Shown: positions 9,326 to 18,305, counted from the stretch's first letter. The stretch is DNA of 28,551 nt from Ophiothrix spiculata (GCA_000969725.1 JXSR01S007746.1); one strand, 5' to 3'. Made by a program: numbers and translations. The notes: generated by a model not told the origin, from the letters alone.

Positions 9326-9376
9326 CACCCCACAACTGAATGATTAAGTAGGCGGTCGATACACAGGCGAGACTAT

Positions 9377-9390
9377 TGGTTCGCGAACCA
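9377..9390. repeat. 14-bp perfect palindrome
   Basis: TGGTTCGCGAACCA lies 3 bp past the CAGGCGAGAC end of the compound repeat. It may be part of that element or a palindromic target. It is too short to interpret further. Confidence 0.5.
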
Positions 9391-9808
9391 TCTTGTTAAA
9401 ATTTGTAAACAAATATCACCATGTCCAAAAATGCCCAATTTCATGTGGGGTTTGACCCCAACTTCTTAATCTGATCCAGTGTCCTATTATGCCAAGCCAC
9501 CGAGTGGGGTCTGCCTTTGCAGGTATTTCATGCTCACATGTATATTTCCCATAAATAATATAGGGCCTACCATTTTGACTCGTCCAATCAATGATTTTTG
9601 GCACAAATATTCAAAAAAATCTTAAACCCCCTTACTCTTTGCAGAGTGGTGTCTGACTATGAGTTGGCGACGATGCGCCACCAAATTAACACCCCTCTAT
9701 TGAAAATTTTGGAATCTGCCCCTACCTGTTGTTTATGCTTTGCTCCGGTGCTTTGCATGTTGTCCAACTTATAAAAAGCTGTCATTTTTTGTGTTTTGAC
9801 AATATGTT
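9391..9808. other. non-coding DNA, no gene seen
   Basis: No repeats or elements were recognised. The minus-strand frame at 9416-9604 has no domain and no usual exon borders. Confidence 0.5.
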
Positions 9809-10087
9809 AGGGTGAAAACAGAGTCGGCCTCTAAACAAAATTTTTGCTCCCAAACATTTGGTCATGACGTCACCAAATATTTGCCATTGAATTTAAAGTA
9901 TGAACCGGTAACAAACATTCGGTGCAATGTATATGGCTATTCAATTCATGTACAATCTAGGACGAAATTTTATTTGGTCTCAACTCGGTTTTGAAGTTAT
10001 TTTATTTGGAGTCACACATCATTTTGACGTCACCACCAAATGCTTGGTAGCGAAAATTTGTTTGGAGGCCGACTATGTTTTCACCCT
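9809..10087 (+). mobile_element. 280-bp MITE family, copy B
   Basis: The left tip is AGGGTGAAAACAGAGTCGG and the right tip in complement is AGGGTGAAAACATAGTCGG. The core is collinear with copy A (CCAAATATTTGCCATT, CATTCGGT-CAATGTATATGG, TTTATTTGGTCTCAACTCGG). TGACGTCA occurs in both arms, at 9865-9872 and 10025-10032. Compared with copy A, both arms share the changes C to G and T to A in the tip, and both have GCT where A has CCT in the TTTTTCCTACC block. No clear target duplication is seen. Confidence 0.8.
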
Positions 10088-10149
10088 TATTCTGTACCAT
10101 GTAACATAGCTGTAAGTTCATTCTGAGGTGTTATTCATCAGCAGGGATT

Positions 10150-10225
10150 AAAGAAAGAATAACAATAACACTAATTAGTAATTAGGTTCATTGTTTTTGC
10201 TCATTTCTTCCCAGTAGGATGGCAT
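10150..10225. promoter_or_regulatory. candidate enhancer core: SOX-type plus homeodomain-type sites
   Basis: AACAATAACACTAATTAG, TAATTAGG and CATTGTTTTTGC are packed within about 50 bp. AACAAT/ATTGTT are SOX-family words and CTAATTAG a homeodomain word; such pairs are found in animal enhancers. This is pattern inference only. Confidence 0.2.
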
Positions 10226-10752
10226 TCAGCCTTAAAAGTGATAATGGGAAACAAGTGAGCAGCTTATAAATCTCAGAAAACAGTTGAAAATAGTATGATG
10301 CCCTGGGTGGGATGGTATTTAACATATTCGAGTCACTTTTTTACAAGATTTGAGTCTCATCTTTTACACACAAAAAATCCTTAAAACATAAGTAAACTTT
10401 TTTAGACTGAGCCCAAAATTTCAGTAAATTTTCTGAAATGTTTTGAAAAATATTCAAATTTTTGAAGGAAAATCCTTATATGAGTAGGCCTACCCTTTTT
10501 GGCGAAAATCAACTTCAAAGATAGGTAGGGGTTTCTAGGCTTCAGCGGTCCATCTCTGCTTAACTCAAATCTTGACCCCTGGGCCTTGGATGTGGCCTGT
10601 TTGTCATTTGTTTCCTCAAAATATGGGCATGAGAAAACAATTGATATCATCATGTGGTCCTTGGTGTGATGTACAACTCGGATTGATGTAATCCATTTTA
10701 GCTGCAGTTTGTTGAGGGACAAAGTACAACAGATTTTGACAATTGCACTTAC
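10226..10752. other. non-coding DNA downstream of the candidate minus-strand exon
   Basis: The longest minus-strand frame here (10402-10767, 121 residues) shows no recognisable domain and has a composition like translated AT-rich DNA. It overlaps the intron side of the candidate donor at 10752. If the exon at 10753-10792 is real, this is intron. Confidence 0.4.
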
Positions 10753-10792
10753 AAAGTACAAATGCAAAGAACATGATTAGTAAGACGTCCAT
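10753..10792 (-). CDS. candidate first coding exon encoding a signal peptide
   Basis: On the minus strand an ATG at 10792 opens MDVLLIMFFAFVL, a short acidic start followed by a strongly hydrophobic run, as in a secretory signal peptide. After 13 codons plus one base the sequence reads GTAAGT (10752-10747), a consensus splice donor, giving a phase-1 intron; signal-peptide exons commonly end in phase 1. An earlier in-frame Met at 10834 adds MNKATRLTTFRTER. Upstream lies a 65-bp tandem duplication with GATA-type sites. No second exon or TATA box was found. In AT-rich DNA, hydrophobic frames are common, so this remains a guess. Confidence 0.25.
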
Positions 10793-10854
10793 TCTCTCTG
10801 TTCTGAAAGTAGTGAGCCTGGTAGCCTTGTTCATATGATGGAGTTAACACTGCA

Positions 10855-10984
10855 TGGTTTTACCTGTGATTGGTTCGAGTTGACATGATAAAGATAAACT
10901 TGGAACTTGAGGTCGAGACTGGTTTTACCTGTGACTGGTTCGAGTGGACATGATAAAGATAAACTTGGAAGTTGGGGTCGAGTC
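10855..10984. repeat. 65-bp tandem duplication with GATA-type sites
   Basis: Two direct copies (10855-10919 and 10920-10984) start TGGTTTTACCTGTGA and contain GGTTCGAGT, ACATGATAAAGATAAAC and GGTCGAG, differing at about five positions. Each copy has two GATA words (TGATAA, AGATAA) and an ACCTG word. It lies 60-190 bp upstream of the candidate minus-strand ATG at 10792, a plausible promoter position. The link is inferred only from spacing. Confidence 0.7.
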
Positions 10985-11496
10985 ACTTTTTTTAGGCGCT
11001 GAAGGCGATGTAGATTTTTTTTTCCACCACCTTCGGTGGCAAATTTTTAATATTTCATTCTTATGTTGAAGAAAAGTTGGGTTAAGTTTTTTTTCTTTCT
11101 CATCTTTGGGTCAAATTTATTTTTTCCTTGCCATTTCTTTTTCAAAAATCTTCCATGCCCCCAAATGGTTTGCCTCTTATGCTACCATTATTATACCTGA
11201 CACGTCAAATGATGTTGAAGTCTCAAAATATTTGGAAAAAAGTTTGGAGATAATGTGACACTGGTCCAATTATCTTTTTGTGGTGCTTTATTTCTCCAAG
11301 TTTGGTTGTAATCTCGTTGTGTGATCAAGCCTTGATATATATAAGTGGTGCTATGTAATCCTATGTTGTTATAAGGGACCCCTAACTGGTTCCTCATTGC
11401 AATTTGAAGGTACTACAAAGTCACATAGTTAACCTAAGGTTAAGGCAATATTATGCAACCTGGGGGCAAATAGGCTGTAAATGCTAATAAAACACT
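10985..11496. other. T-rich non-coding DNA
   Basis: The first 150 bp are rich in T runs. CCACCTTCGGTGG at 11026-11038 is a short perfect hairpin. No coding region or element boundary was identified. The minus-strand frame at 11191-11397 is unsupported. Confidence 0.5.
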
Positions 11497-12431
11497 TAGA
11501 GGCTGTCAACTTGATGAGATGCTATGAAATCTTTATGATGATAAATGTGCAGGTTTGTTGAGTTTTTGAGAACTCACCTTTGTGAACTCATCATTGATGA
11601 GTTTTACACAGGTGAGTTTTGGAAACTCAACCAACCTTGAGTTTGGTCGACTTCAATGAGACATGCATGTGGAGAGTTTGTTTTTGGTACCAAAATCTCA
11701 AAAGGTTTGAAAAAAATGTTGAAGCAATCTGACCGTGCTCCTTTAAAGGCTGCTGTCAGCTTGATGAGATACTATTAAATCTTTATGATGATAAATGTGC
11801 AGGTTTGTTGAGTTTTTGAGAACTCACCTTTGTGAACTCATCATTGATGAGTTTCATACAAGTGAGTTTTGGAAACTCAACCAACCTTGAGTTTGGTCAA
11901 CTTTGATGAGACATGCATGTGGAAGTTTGTTTTTGGTACCAAAATCACAAAAAGTTTGAAAAAAATGTTGAAGCAATCTGACCGTGCTCCTTTAAAGGCT
12001 GCTGTCTACTTGATGAGATGCTATTAAATCTTTATGATGATAAATGTGCAGGTTTGTTGAGTTTTTGAGAACTCACTTTTGTGAACTCATCATTGATGAG
12101 TTTCACACAGGTGAGTTTTGGAAACTCGTTCAACCTTGAATTTCGTCGACTTTGATGAGACATGCATGTGGAAGTTTGTTTTTGGTACCAAAATCGCAAA
12201 AAGTTTGAAAAAAATGTTGAAGCAATCTGACCGTGCTCCTTTAAAGGCTGCTGGCAACTTGATGAGATGCTATTACATCTTTATGATGATAAATGTGCAG
12301 GTTTGTTGAGTTTTTGAGAACTCACCTTTGTGAACTCATCAATCTTTCTGTGGTGAGTTTGCACAGGCGAGTTCTCGAAAACTCAACTAACCTTGAGTTT
12401 GGTCAACTTTGATAAGACATGCTTTTGGAGG

Positions 12432-12770
12432 CAGGCAGGGTATAGAAAAAAATAAAACTTTCTGGGAACTTTTATTGTGCTGATGAGATTTTTCTGCAAG
12501 ATTTATGAAAATTGCACGAATGTTTTTGAACCCCCAGATTTGGCTCATTTATTTATTTGTATTTTATTTATTTGTATTTCATCATTCAATATTGCCAGAA
12601 AAAGGGATCTGTCGCCAGAAATTCTTGTGATTTTTATTTTTATTATTTGACCAGGCCTATATATTATTATTTTTAGTTTTTTTAAGCTTAAGCTTATCAA
12701 TTTTTTTCTGGGACTTCACCTCTTTTTCTGGGAACGGCGCGGCCACGTTACTGTGGATTTCAAAGCCCTG
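12432..12770. mobile_element. hAT-like MITE inside satellite unit 4
   Basis: TTTGGAGG (12424-12431) and TGTGGAGG (12771-12778) flank the segment as an 8-bp near duplication, and the satellite consensus at this spot is TGTGGAAG. The left end is CAGGCAGGGTATAGAAA and the right end in complement is CAGGGCTTTGAAA, similar but not perfect. When the segment is removed, the satellite continues for a short way. It holds TTTATTTATTTGTAT twice and two TTTTTCTGGGA words. An 8-bp duplication and CAGGG ends fit hAT. Confidence 0.6.
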
Positions 12771-13022
12771 TGTGGAGGTTTGTTGAGTTTTTGGAATAGT
12801 TCTTTGTACAAAGTGTGAGTTCATAAAGCGAGTTCATGATGAGTTCATAAAGGTAAAGTCATACCGAGAGCATGTCAACTTGATGACCTGCTCATAATCT
12901 CTATGTTGCTACTTTGTTAAGTTTAGAGAACTCACATTTTTGAACTCATCAATCAGTGACGGGTTCACACAGATGGGTTCTTGAAAGCTTAACCAATATA
13001 TCTAGAACTTGGTTAGAGTTGA

Positions 13023-13530
13023 CATAGTGGGCAGTCCACGCATTTTAATGGGTGGGGGTTTGAAATCTTGAAAAATTGTTAAAGGGTGGGGGTTCAAATT
13101 TTTCCACTAAAAAGGGTGGATTGATATAAAGGGTGGAAGCAAACTATAAAGGGTGGGGGTTCTTCAAACTCCAAATTTGTGCAACTAAAACAAAATGGAA
13201 AAAATGGAATATCCTTTGACTGAAAATAAGTGAGTTGATTTTTCAGGATTGCTTTTGGGTGTCTGTCTACAACATTACCATTACACCCAAACTGGGTGTA
13301 AGATAAATAGGAATACTTTCAGGTTAAAAATAAGTGAGGTGATATTTCAGTATGTTAAATGCTTTTGGGTGTCCGTGTATAACATTACCATATGACACCA
13401 AAAGTGGATGTAAGAAACATATAAATTGCTAAAAGGGTGTGGGTCTGGAATTTTAAGTATTAAGAGTGCCTTTATAAAAAGGGTGGGGTTAAATAAAAAG
13501 GGTGGGGGTCAAACCCTACTGCCCACTATG
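13023..13530. mobile_element. 508-bp MITE with 5-bp target duplication and GGGTGGGGG repeats
   Basis: The perfect 13-bp inverted ends are CATAGTGGGCAGT and ACTGCCCACTATG. GTTGA flanks both sides (13018-13022 and 13531-13535). AAAGGGTGG-type words recur about eight times, crowded near both ends and all in the same orientation. The centre is a direct duplication of about 100 bp (13223 and 13326): AAATAAGTGAG, TTTCAG, GCTTTTGGGTGTC, CAACATTACCAT-like and GTGTAAGA-like words. It sits in a diverged satellite unit. No transposase is visible, and I do not recognise the superfamily. Confidence 0.75.
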
Positions 13531-13904
13531 GTTGACCCTCAAGAAGGACCATAAGCCTGAGGTTGAAGACTGAACTGTGGACTGACACCCTAGCTGCCCG
13601 GCTTCACCCCCACTGCCTGTTGTCCTTGGCAGACTAGGTCAGAGATATGTTTGTGTTTTTTTAGTTTTCAAGAACCCACTTTGTGAACACACCATTAATG
13701 CTATATCAGTGATGAGTTGAATTTAAGCTTAAAAACTTTCTAAAATTTCTAAAACCTTGGTGAGATACACATATTACCTTTATGATGATAAATGCAATGG
13801 TCTGTAGAGCTTTTTAGAACTCAGCATTGTTAACTCATGATTGGTGTTTACAGCAATAAGTACAAGCAGTGTTGACCAAGCAAAAATAAATTTTGTTTCA
13901 TGAT

Positions 13905-14658
13905 TAGGCCAAGAAAAAAAAAAATGTAGATTGCCCTTTCCCGACCAACCCCAAAAATGGAAAATCAGAGTTGCGTTTTTTTTTTTTTTTAAAGAATCAA
14001 AATTCTCAATTTTGAAAAGTTTTATGAGAATAAATCAGTTATTTCCCTAAAATGTTATTTTAAAACCTATGAAAACCCAATAAATACCCCCATAGATCAT
14101 AGTTATTGCCCAAAGTCCAAATCTGAGAGATCATGTCTGAATGCATCTGATAGAAACAAGGTTTCATTGGGCAGTTCGTGCACAAATTGACTGCTGATAA
14201 AAATATTACAGACCTAAATATATACAACATCAAAAATATGTTTCATTCAGTTTGATTTTACGAAAATAAATATTTTAGAATTTTGTATATATATATGTTA
14301 GAAATAGAAATATAGGCCTTAATAAGATATATTGTGTTTGACATTTATTTCATTGCACGAGAAATATTCGTGTACATGAACTAGTCGGTAGAATTCATAA
14401 ACATCAACATGGTGGTCACGGGGATCAAATAGCGGTGTATCAGTGAGGTATGCATTTCTAAACGCTCAAACAGCACATCCCGGGGCAAACTGTTGTGCAG
14501 CACGACATGGACACGGGGCTTTCCATATAATAATACATACACTGTTTGGCATACAGGCATAAAAAAGAAATGAATTAAAAAAATAAAATCGTCCTACTGA
14601 CCCAAATTTTTTTGGAGGTGAAATGGCAATCAAACAATTCATTTTTTTTTTGGCCTTA
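13905..14658. mobile_element. AAGGCC-ended element, about 750 bp
   Basis: The left end is TTAGGCCAAGAAAAAAAAAA and the right end in complement is ATAAGGCCAAAAAAAAAA. After the A run both ends continue with GATTGCC and then a diverged stretch with CAAAAA and GG words, giving about 55 bp of imperfect inverted repeat. The tip is shared with 18563-18949 and 14955-15447, but the interior is different. The minus-strand frame at 14466-14672 lies inside it and shows no domain. Confidence 0.5.
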
Positions 14659-14954
14659 TTTTTTCTATCCAAGCAAACTGATGAATATTATTCTTTCAGC
14701 TTGGTGAGCAATAACTGAATCACTACCATAGCAGCTATTTGTCCCCCTTCCCTTTATCCCGGCTATGACATATTTTGACTCGGCATATTTCCATGTCTTT
14801 CAAAAATGAAATTTCGGGAGATTCTGATCAGTAAAAGTTAGGATACATTTGTTCTCAATAATTTCCTCAATAATTTCTACTTGTATAGGGATTTGTTGAG
14901 GGAAGTGTTTACAAAGCTTCAGAACTTGTTCTCAGATTTGTTAAATTTTGTAAT

Positions 14955-15447
14955 AGGCCAAAAAAAAAAATGTTTCTGGTAAAATGCTTGAAAAGTACAA
15001 TGCAATATGTGCCTTTTTATTTTGTGTTTTTTACTTTTCGAAAATGTTAACTTGATCAGCTGGTGATATTCGGACTGTAAAGCCACGAACATCAACACGC
15101 AAGCATTCATATTAATTTGACCAAAATTTTATCTCGAGAGCACATTCGTGCTTGTTTGACCGTTGTATATATGACTATAAATTCTGCAACGGGTTATATG
15201 GTTTTGGACCATACTTTTGAGCCAGTATCTCAGAAGCGCTAAATATTTTGATGGTTCTCACATATGAACGATTAATTGTAATTGAATTTTTTAGGCAAGT
15301 CTCCAGTAAGCTTTTTTACAGAATTGTTTTATTTATCAAAAATAAAGATTTTTTTGATACGAAATATGAAAAAAAAATAATGCGGGAAATATGTAACAGA
15401 AACAACGCGGGTTACCAGAAACAAACTTGTTTCTTTTTTTGGCCTTA
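14955..15447. mobile_element. AAGGCC-ended element, about 490 bp
   Basis: The left end reads AGGCCAAAAAAAAAAA then TGTTTCTGGTAA. The right end in complement reads AAGGCCAAAAAAAG, then AACAAG, then TTTGTTTCTGGTAA. The shared TTTCTGGTAA after the A run supports a true inverted pair. The interior is AT-rich and non-coding. Similar right-end words (GGGTAACAGAAAACAAAC and a T run before GGCC) recur near 22865-22947, perhaps as an old fragment. Confidence 0.5.
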
Positions 15448-15470
15448 TTTAATATTTTGTATTATACATA

Positions 15471-15627
15471 TATGTGTACCGCCGCGGCAAAAGGGTCCAG
15501 TTGTCGACTCCTACATGTTGCTCATTGTAGCATATCTGATGTATACAAATGCCATACATTAGATATGCTACAAGGAGCAACATGTACGAGCCGACAACTG
15601 GACCCTTTTGCCGCGGCGGTACACATA
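15471..15627. mobile_element. near-perfect 157-bp palindrome (fold-back MITE)
   Basis: Arms of about 70 bp begin TATGTGTACCGCCGCGGC and continue AAAAGGGTCCAGTTGTCG, TACATGTTGCTC, TTGTAGCATATCT. They differ at only about five positions and leave a loop of about 15 bp. GC content is clearly higher than the surroundings. ATTATA occurs just outside the left arm and overlaps the right end, a weak target-duplication candidate. The matching short reading frames on both strands simply reflect the palindrome. Confidence 0.8.
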
Positions 15628-16640
15628 TTATAAGCATAGTGAGCTAATCCATAAGGAAACACCCGATGTAAAACGAATATTCACAAATTCCAGGATTAAT
15701 TTAGCATTCTGATTCATATGTATGTTCCTTCCTGAGAATATTTCTGTGGGGTACCAGCATCAAATCATACTTACAAATGTCATCTTATTCAAGTACTAAT
15801 AAAACTCATCAGAAAATGAATAGACTTTTCAAGGGTGTTGATCACAGGTGGAAGATAGGATGTTGGTTATTCTCCATTTCCCCCACTTCTGATGTTGCTC
15901 ATCTTTCTTAAACATCAGCTTCTGTCATGTGGAAGTCACACTTTAAAAATTGTATTGCCGACCCTGTTTTTTCCAGTAGATTGTTTTCTGAGCAACTTTT
16001 CTTTATAGATTTAAAATTTCACATCACATAACAACAATACATCAATTATCATACATGATTTTTGTTGTAAAAAAAACCCAACAACAAAAACAACAAACAA
16101 GCAAACAAAACAAAAAGACCCCAAGACAATCTTCAGAAGATAATCATTGTTTTAAACATAAATTGTCAGCAATTATTACACTTTCTCCTTTTTGTAAGTG
16201 TACAATTTAAGGGGTAAAGTCTAGGTTTTAGTATCAAATTATTCATCACGTTTTCACATAACCCCTAAACATGTTCAATTTTCGATTTAAGTGAAAATGT
16301 GTCTAGTTATGGTAACCATAAACATATTGACCAGCAAAGTGTATAAAACTGAACGATGCCAAAACAAAATTGCCTGAAAAATCAAAATGATTTCACCGAG
16401 TCAACTGAAGTTTGAAACTTTTTAGTTGCAGTGACCAGTTAAATCTTTCAAATGTTCAGTTTCAAAATCGGACACTGCACCTATAATCAGCTTTCTTCAC
16501 ACCTTGTTTTGCAATTGAAAGTTATACCTAATTCTGTCATCACATTTAATTATCCAATGAAAAATGATATGAAATGCTATTAGTGTATGCCAACAGGGTG
16601 GTGAAAAAACACCCACTGCAGATCTTTATAGATATCATTG
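15628..16640. other. non-coding DNA with an A/C-rich patch
   Basis: No gene is visible. 16070-16130 is low-complexity (CAACAAAAACAACAAAC type). A block at about 16365-16480 (ACAAAATTGCC, CAACTGAAGTTTGAAACTT, TTTCAAATGTTCA, TCGGAC) has a diverged relative at 18997-19125, so part of an old dispersed repeat is present. Confidence 0.45.
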
Positions 16641-16650
16641 ACCTGAAATT

Positions 16651-16945
16651 TTAGATTATGCACCTTTGTGTTGTCCTATTTTAACATAAAAATAATTATA
16701 GATTAATAATTGCGTATTACTTGACACGAGTGAAATTGTACAACAATAATGCACCGCGTGCTGAAGTTGGAGTTGTCCGCACTCACAATGCGCAGCCGAT
16801 TGAGTTGGATAACTTCGACTTCAGCACAAGGTGCATTATTTTTGTACAATTTCATGAGTGCCAAGTAAAGAGCAGTTATTAATCTTATTCATACAGGACA
16901 ATGATTAGAATAAAATTGCAACAAAGTTAAAAGGTATAATTATTA
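16651..16945 (+). repeat. repeat copy 1, containing the hairpin
   Basis: This block starts TTAGATTATGCACCTTTG and ends AAAAGGTATAATTA. It recurs at 17235-17361 with the central hairpin missing. The outer parts match closely between copies (about 100 bp on the left and 29 bp on the right). Confidence 0.7.
16701..16884. mobile_element. 184-bp hairpin element
   Basis: Arms of about 78 bp begin GATTAATAATTGC (left) and, in complement, GATTAATAACTGC (right). They continue with TACTTG-CAC, GTGAAATTGTACAACAATA, ATGCACC and GTGCTGAAGT. The centre holds ACTCACAATGCGCAGCC. The arms match at roughly four fifths of positions. No target duplication could be fixed. It may be a MITE or a repeat-internal palindrome. 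Confidence 0.65.
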
Positions 16946-17234
16946 ATTTAAAATGTGTTTGCCATTTCAATAAAACATAGAAAATACAACCATCCATCTT
17001 CCCATGTTAAGGCGCGCGCAAGTCGATTCCGAGTTTATCGTCACCCGCCCGCATCACTTTTTGGACACTAAAAATACCCGTGTCAAACTTTCAAAATTGC
17101 CAAAATAATTCATTATTTTCAAAATATCATCGTTTTCAATAGTTTCAGCAATTTGAAAGATATATTTGTGTTTGTAAAATATAAAAATTCATAACTTGGA
17201 AGAGAAACCAGGCGTGAGGCCCTACCTTTCATAA
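16946..17234. other. non-coding spacer with a CpG-dense patch
   Basis: Between the two repeat copies lies mostly AT-rich DNA. The exception is 17011-17055, where GGCGCGCGCAAGTCG and the following bases hold about eight CpG in 45 bp, followed by CCCGCCCGC. It may be a fragment of a CpG-rich element or of an old promoter. Confidence 0.4.
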
Positions 17235-17361
17235 TTAGATTATACACCTTTGTGTTGTCCCTATTTCAACATAAAAATAATTATAGATTAATAACTGCGT
17301 ATTACTTGACACGAGTGAAATTGTACAACAATAATGCAACAAAATTAAAAGGTATAATTAA
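17235..17361 (+). repeat. repeat copy 2, hairpin deleted
   Basis: The segment repeats 16651-16750 and then jumps to the equivalent of 16917-16945. The join is at TGCA: copy 1 has AATGCACC before and TTGCAACAAAG after the hairpin arms, and copy 2 reads AATGCAACAAAA. This is a microhomology-type deletion of most of a hairpin. Confidence 0.7.
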
Positions 17362-18188
17362 ATCAGTTTGTTTGTATGTACAAAGCTAGAGGTTTTAGCC
17401 AAAGGAAAGTTATGACAATTTAAAAAAAAAATTAGCCTCTTTTCTTTGTGTGTCAATTATTACATCAAGTTGGTTAGTGACGTGGGTTTGTTATGTAAAT
17501 TCACAAGTGGTTGTTTATTATTTTGTAACACTACAAACTTGATCAATCAACTGGGAAAGATGCTGCTAATAAGGACAACTATATTTATAATTAGCAACCG
17601 TCCAGTTTTAATTAGACCAACCATTATATCCCGCATTAACATGTAGCACTCTGCCATAATTAATGAACAATTAAGTCTTTTATTTTCTGGGGAATGTACT
17701 ATTGCATGATTCTTAATTGTAGCAAATTGTAGAAAAGTTCCGAAATAAAGAATAACACCTTTGAAATAATTGGGGTAAGGTTAAATGGAGGCTCCAAAAA
17801 ACTTGGACACTATCAACAAAGATTTAAAATAATCTGAACTGTCTAATCACTGATTATGAAGTCTTAAATTAATGGGGCCAGAAGTGGGACAAATTGCTGG
17901 ACAATAATTTCTTTTCACGATTGTTTTCAATTCTAGCTAACTACTATATATTTGTACTAAAGTCATATTTTTAAAGCAGAAAAAAAATAGTTTGAAAAAT
18001 CTACTGCATTTTGGCCCAGTCATTCTGAATAAAGTTAACATTGATACAGTTGCAAAATATCAGCTCCTTATTTCTGGTCATATATTGTTCCTTGACTTTG
18101 TTTTAAGGATAGTGTCAATCCATATTTCAGGATAAAGTTTTTGCACTGTATTTCAGGAACTGTCAATTAAAACCATGTATCAGATTAT
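17362..18188. other. unique non-coding DNA
   Basis: No supported gene. 17590-17700 has several homeodomain-type words (ATAATTAGCAACC, TTTTAATTAGACC, CATAATTAATGAAC, ACAATTAAG). The plus-strand 66-residue frame at 17446-17646 overlaps them and has no domain. The TAAT density may mean a regulatory element or just AT-rich DNA. Confidence 0.4.
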
Positions 18189-18305
18189 GACTAAATAAGG
18201 ATTTCTCAACCCAAAATCTTCTTGGGAATTCAAACTGAATTAGAGTTGACTAAATGAGGATTTCGCAACCCAAAATCTTCTTGGGAATTCAAACCCAATT
18301 CATTT
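18189..18305 (+). repeat. 59-bp tandem duplication
   Basis: GACTAAATAAGGATTTC...CAACCCAAAATCTTCTTGGG appears at 18189 and again at 18248 with a few changes. It is a local duplication with no further function visible. Confidence 0.75.

Larger units (their letters stand above)
8099..9373. mobile_element. compound dispersed repeat with GTCTCGCCTG ends
   Basis: The segment starts GTCTCGCCTG (8099-8108) and ends CAGGCGAGAC (9364-9373), a 10-bp perfect inverted pair. The first 370 bp contain two related blocks with CATATCTCAGAAACCGC or its relative, ATGATATTTGGTG, GCGCAAAATATGCTAA and AATTTGCATAATTTATGC, each present twice. After that comes a six-unit tandem array. The composition, with more CpG and GC than the flanks, suggests an inserted element. 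I know of no transposase for this type, and the outer limits are inferred from the short ends alone. Confidence 0.45.
11497..13860 (+). repeat. satellite-like array of 249-bp units with a hairpin core
   Basis: The landmark TTGATGAGAT occurs at 11511, 11761, 12010 and 12259, giving periods of 250, 249 and 249 bp. Units 1-4 are highly similar. Each contains an inverted repeat with arms of about 37 bp: GTTGAGTTTTTGAGAACTC, then ACC, GTGAACTCATCA, answered by TGATGAGTTT, CACAGGTGAGTTT, GGAAACTCAAC. Each also carries TTTTTGGTACCAAAAT and GACCGTGCTCCTTTAAAGG. Unit 4 has a different right arm. Diverged units follow at about 12870 and after 13660. Two MITEs interrupt the array (12432-12770 and 13023-13530). 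Confidence 0.85.

Noticed and set aside
8437..9343. Several overlapping reading frames on both strands
   Set aside because: They are translations of the tandem 112-bp unit; the same peptide recurs because the DNA repeats, and different frames are equally open.
10402..10767. 121-residue minus-strand reading frame
   Set aside because: No recognisable domain, AT-driven composition, and a better explanation of the region is a candidate exon border at 10752/10753 in another frame.
13050..13510. Stable G-quadruplex cluster
   Set aside because: G runs occur in pairs (GGG, GGGGG) separated by long spacers, so four runs rarely fall close together.
15248..15562. 104-residue plus-strand reading frame
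   Set aside because: It spans two separate mobile elements (14955-15447 and the palindrome at 15471) and has no domain.
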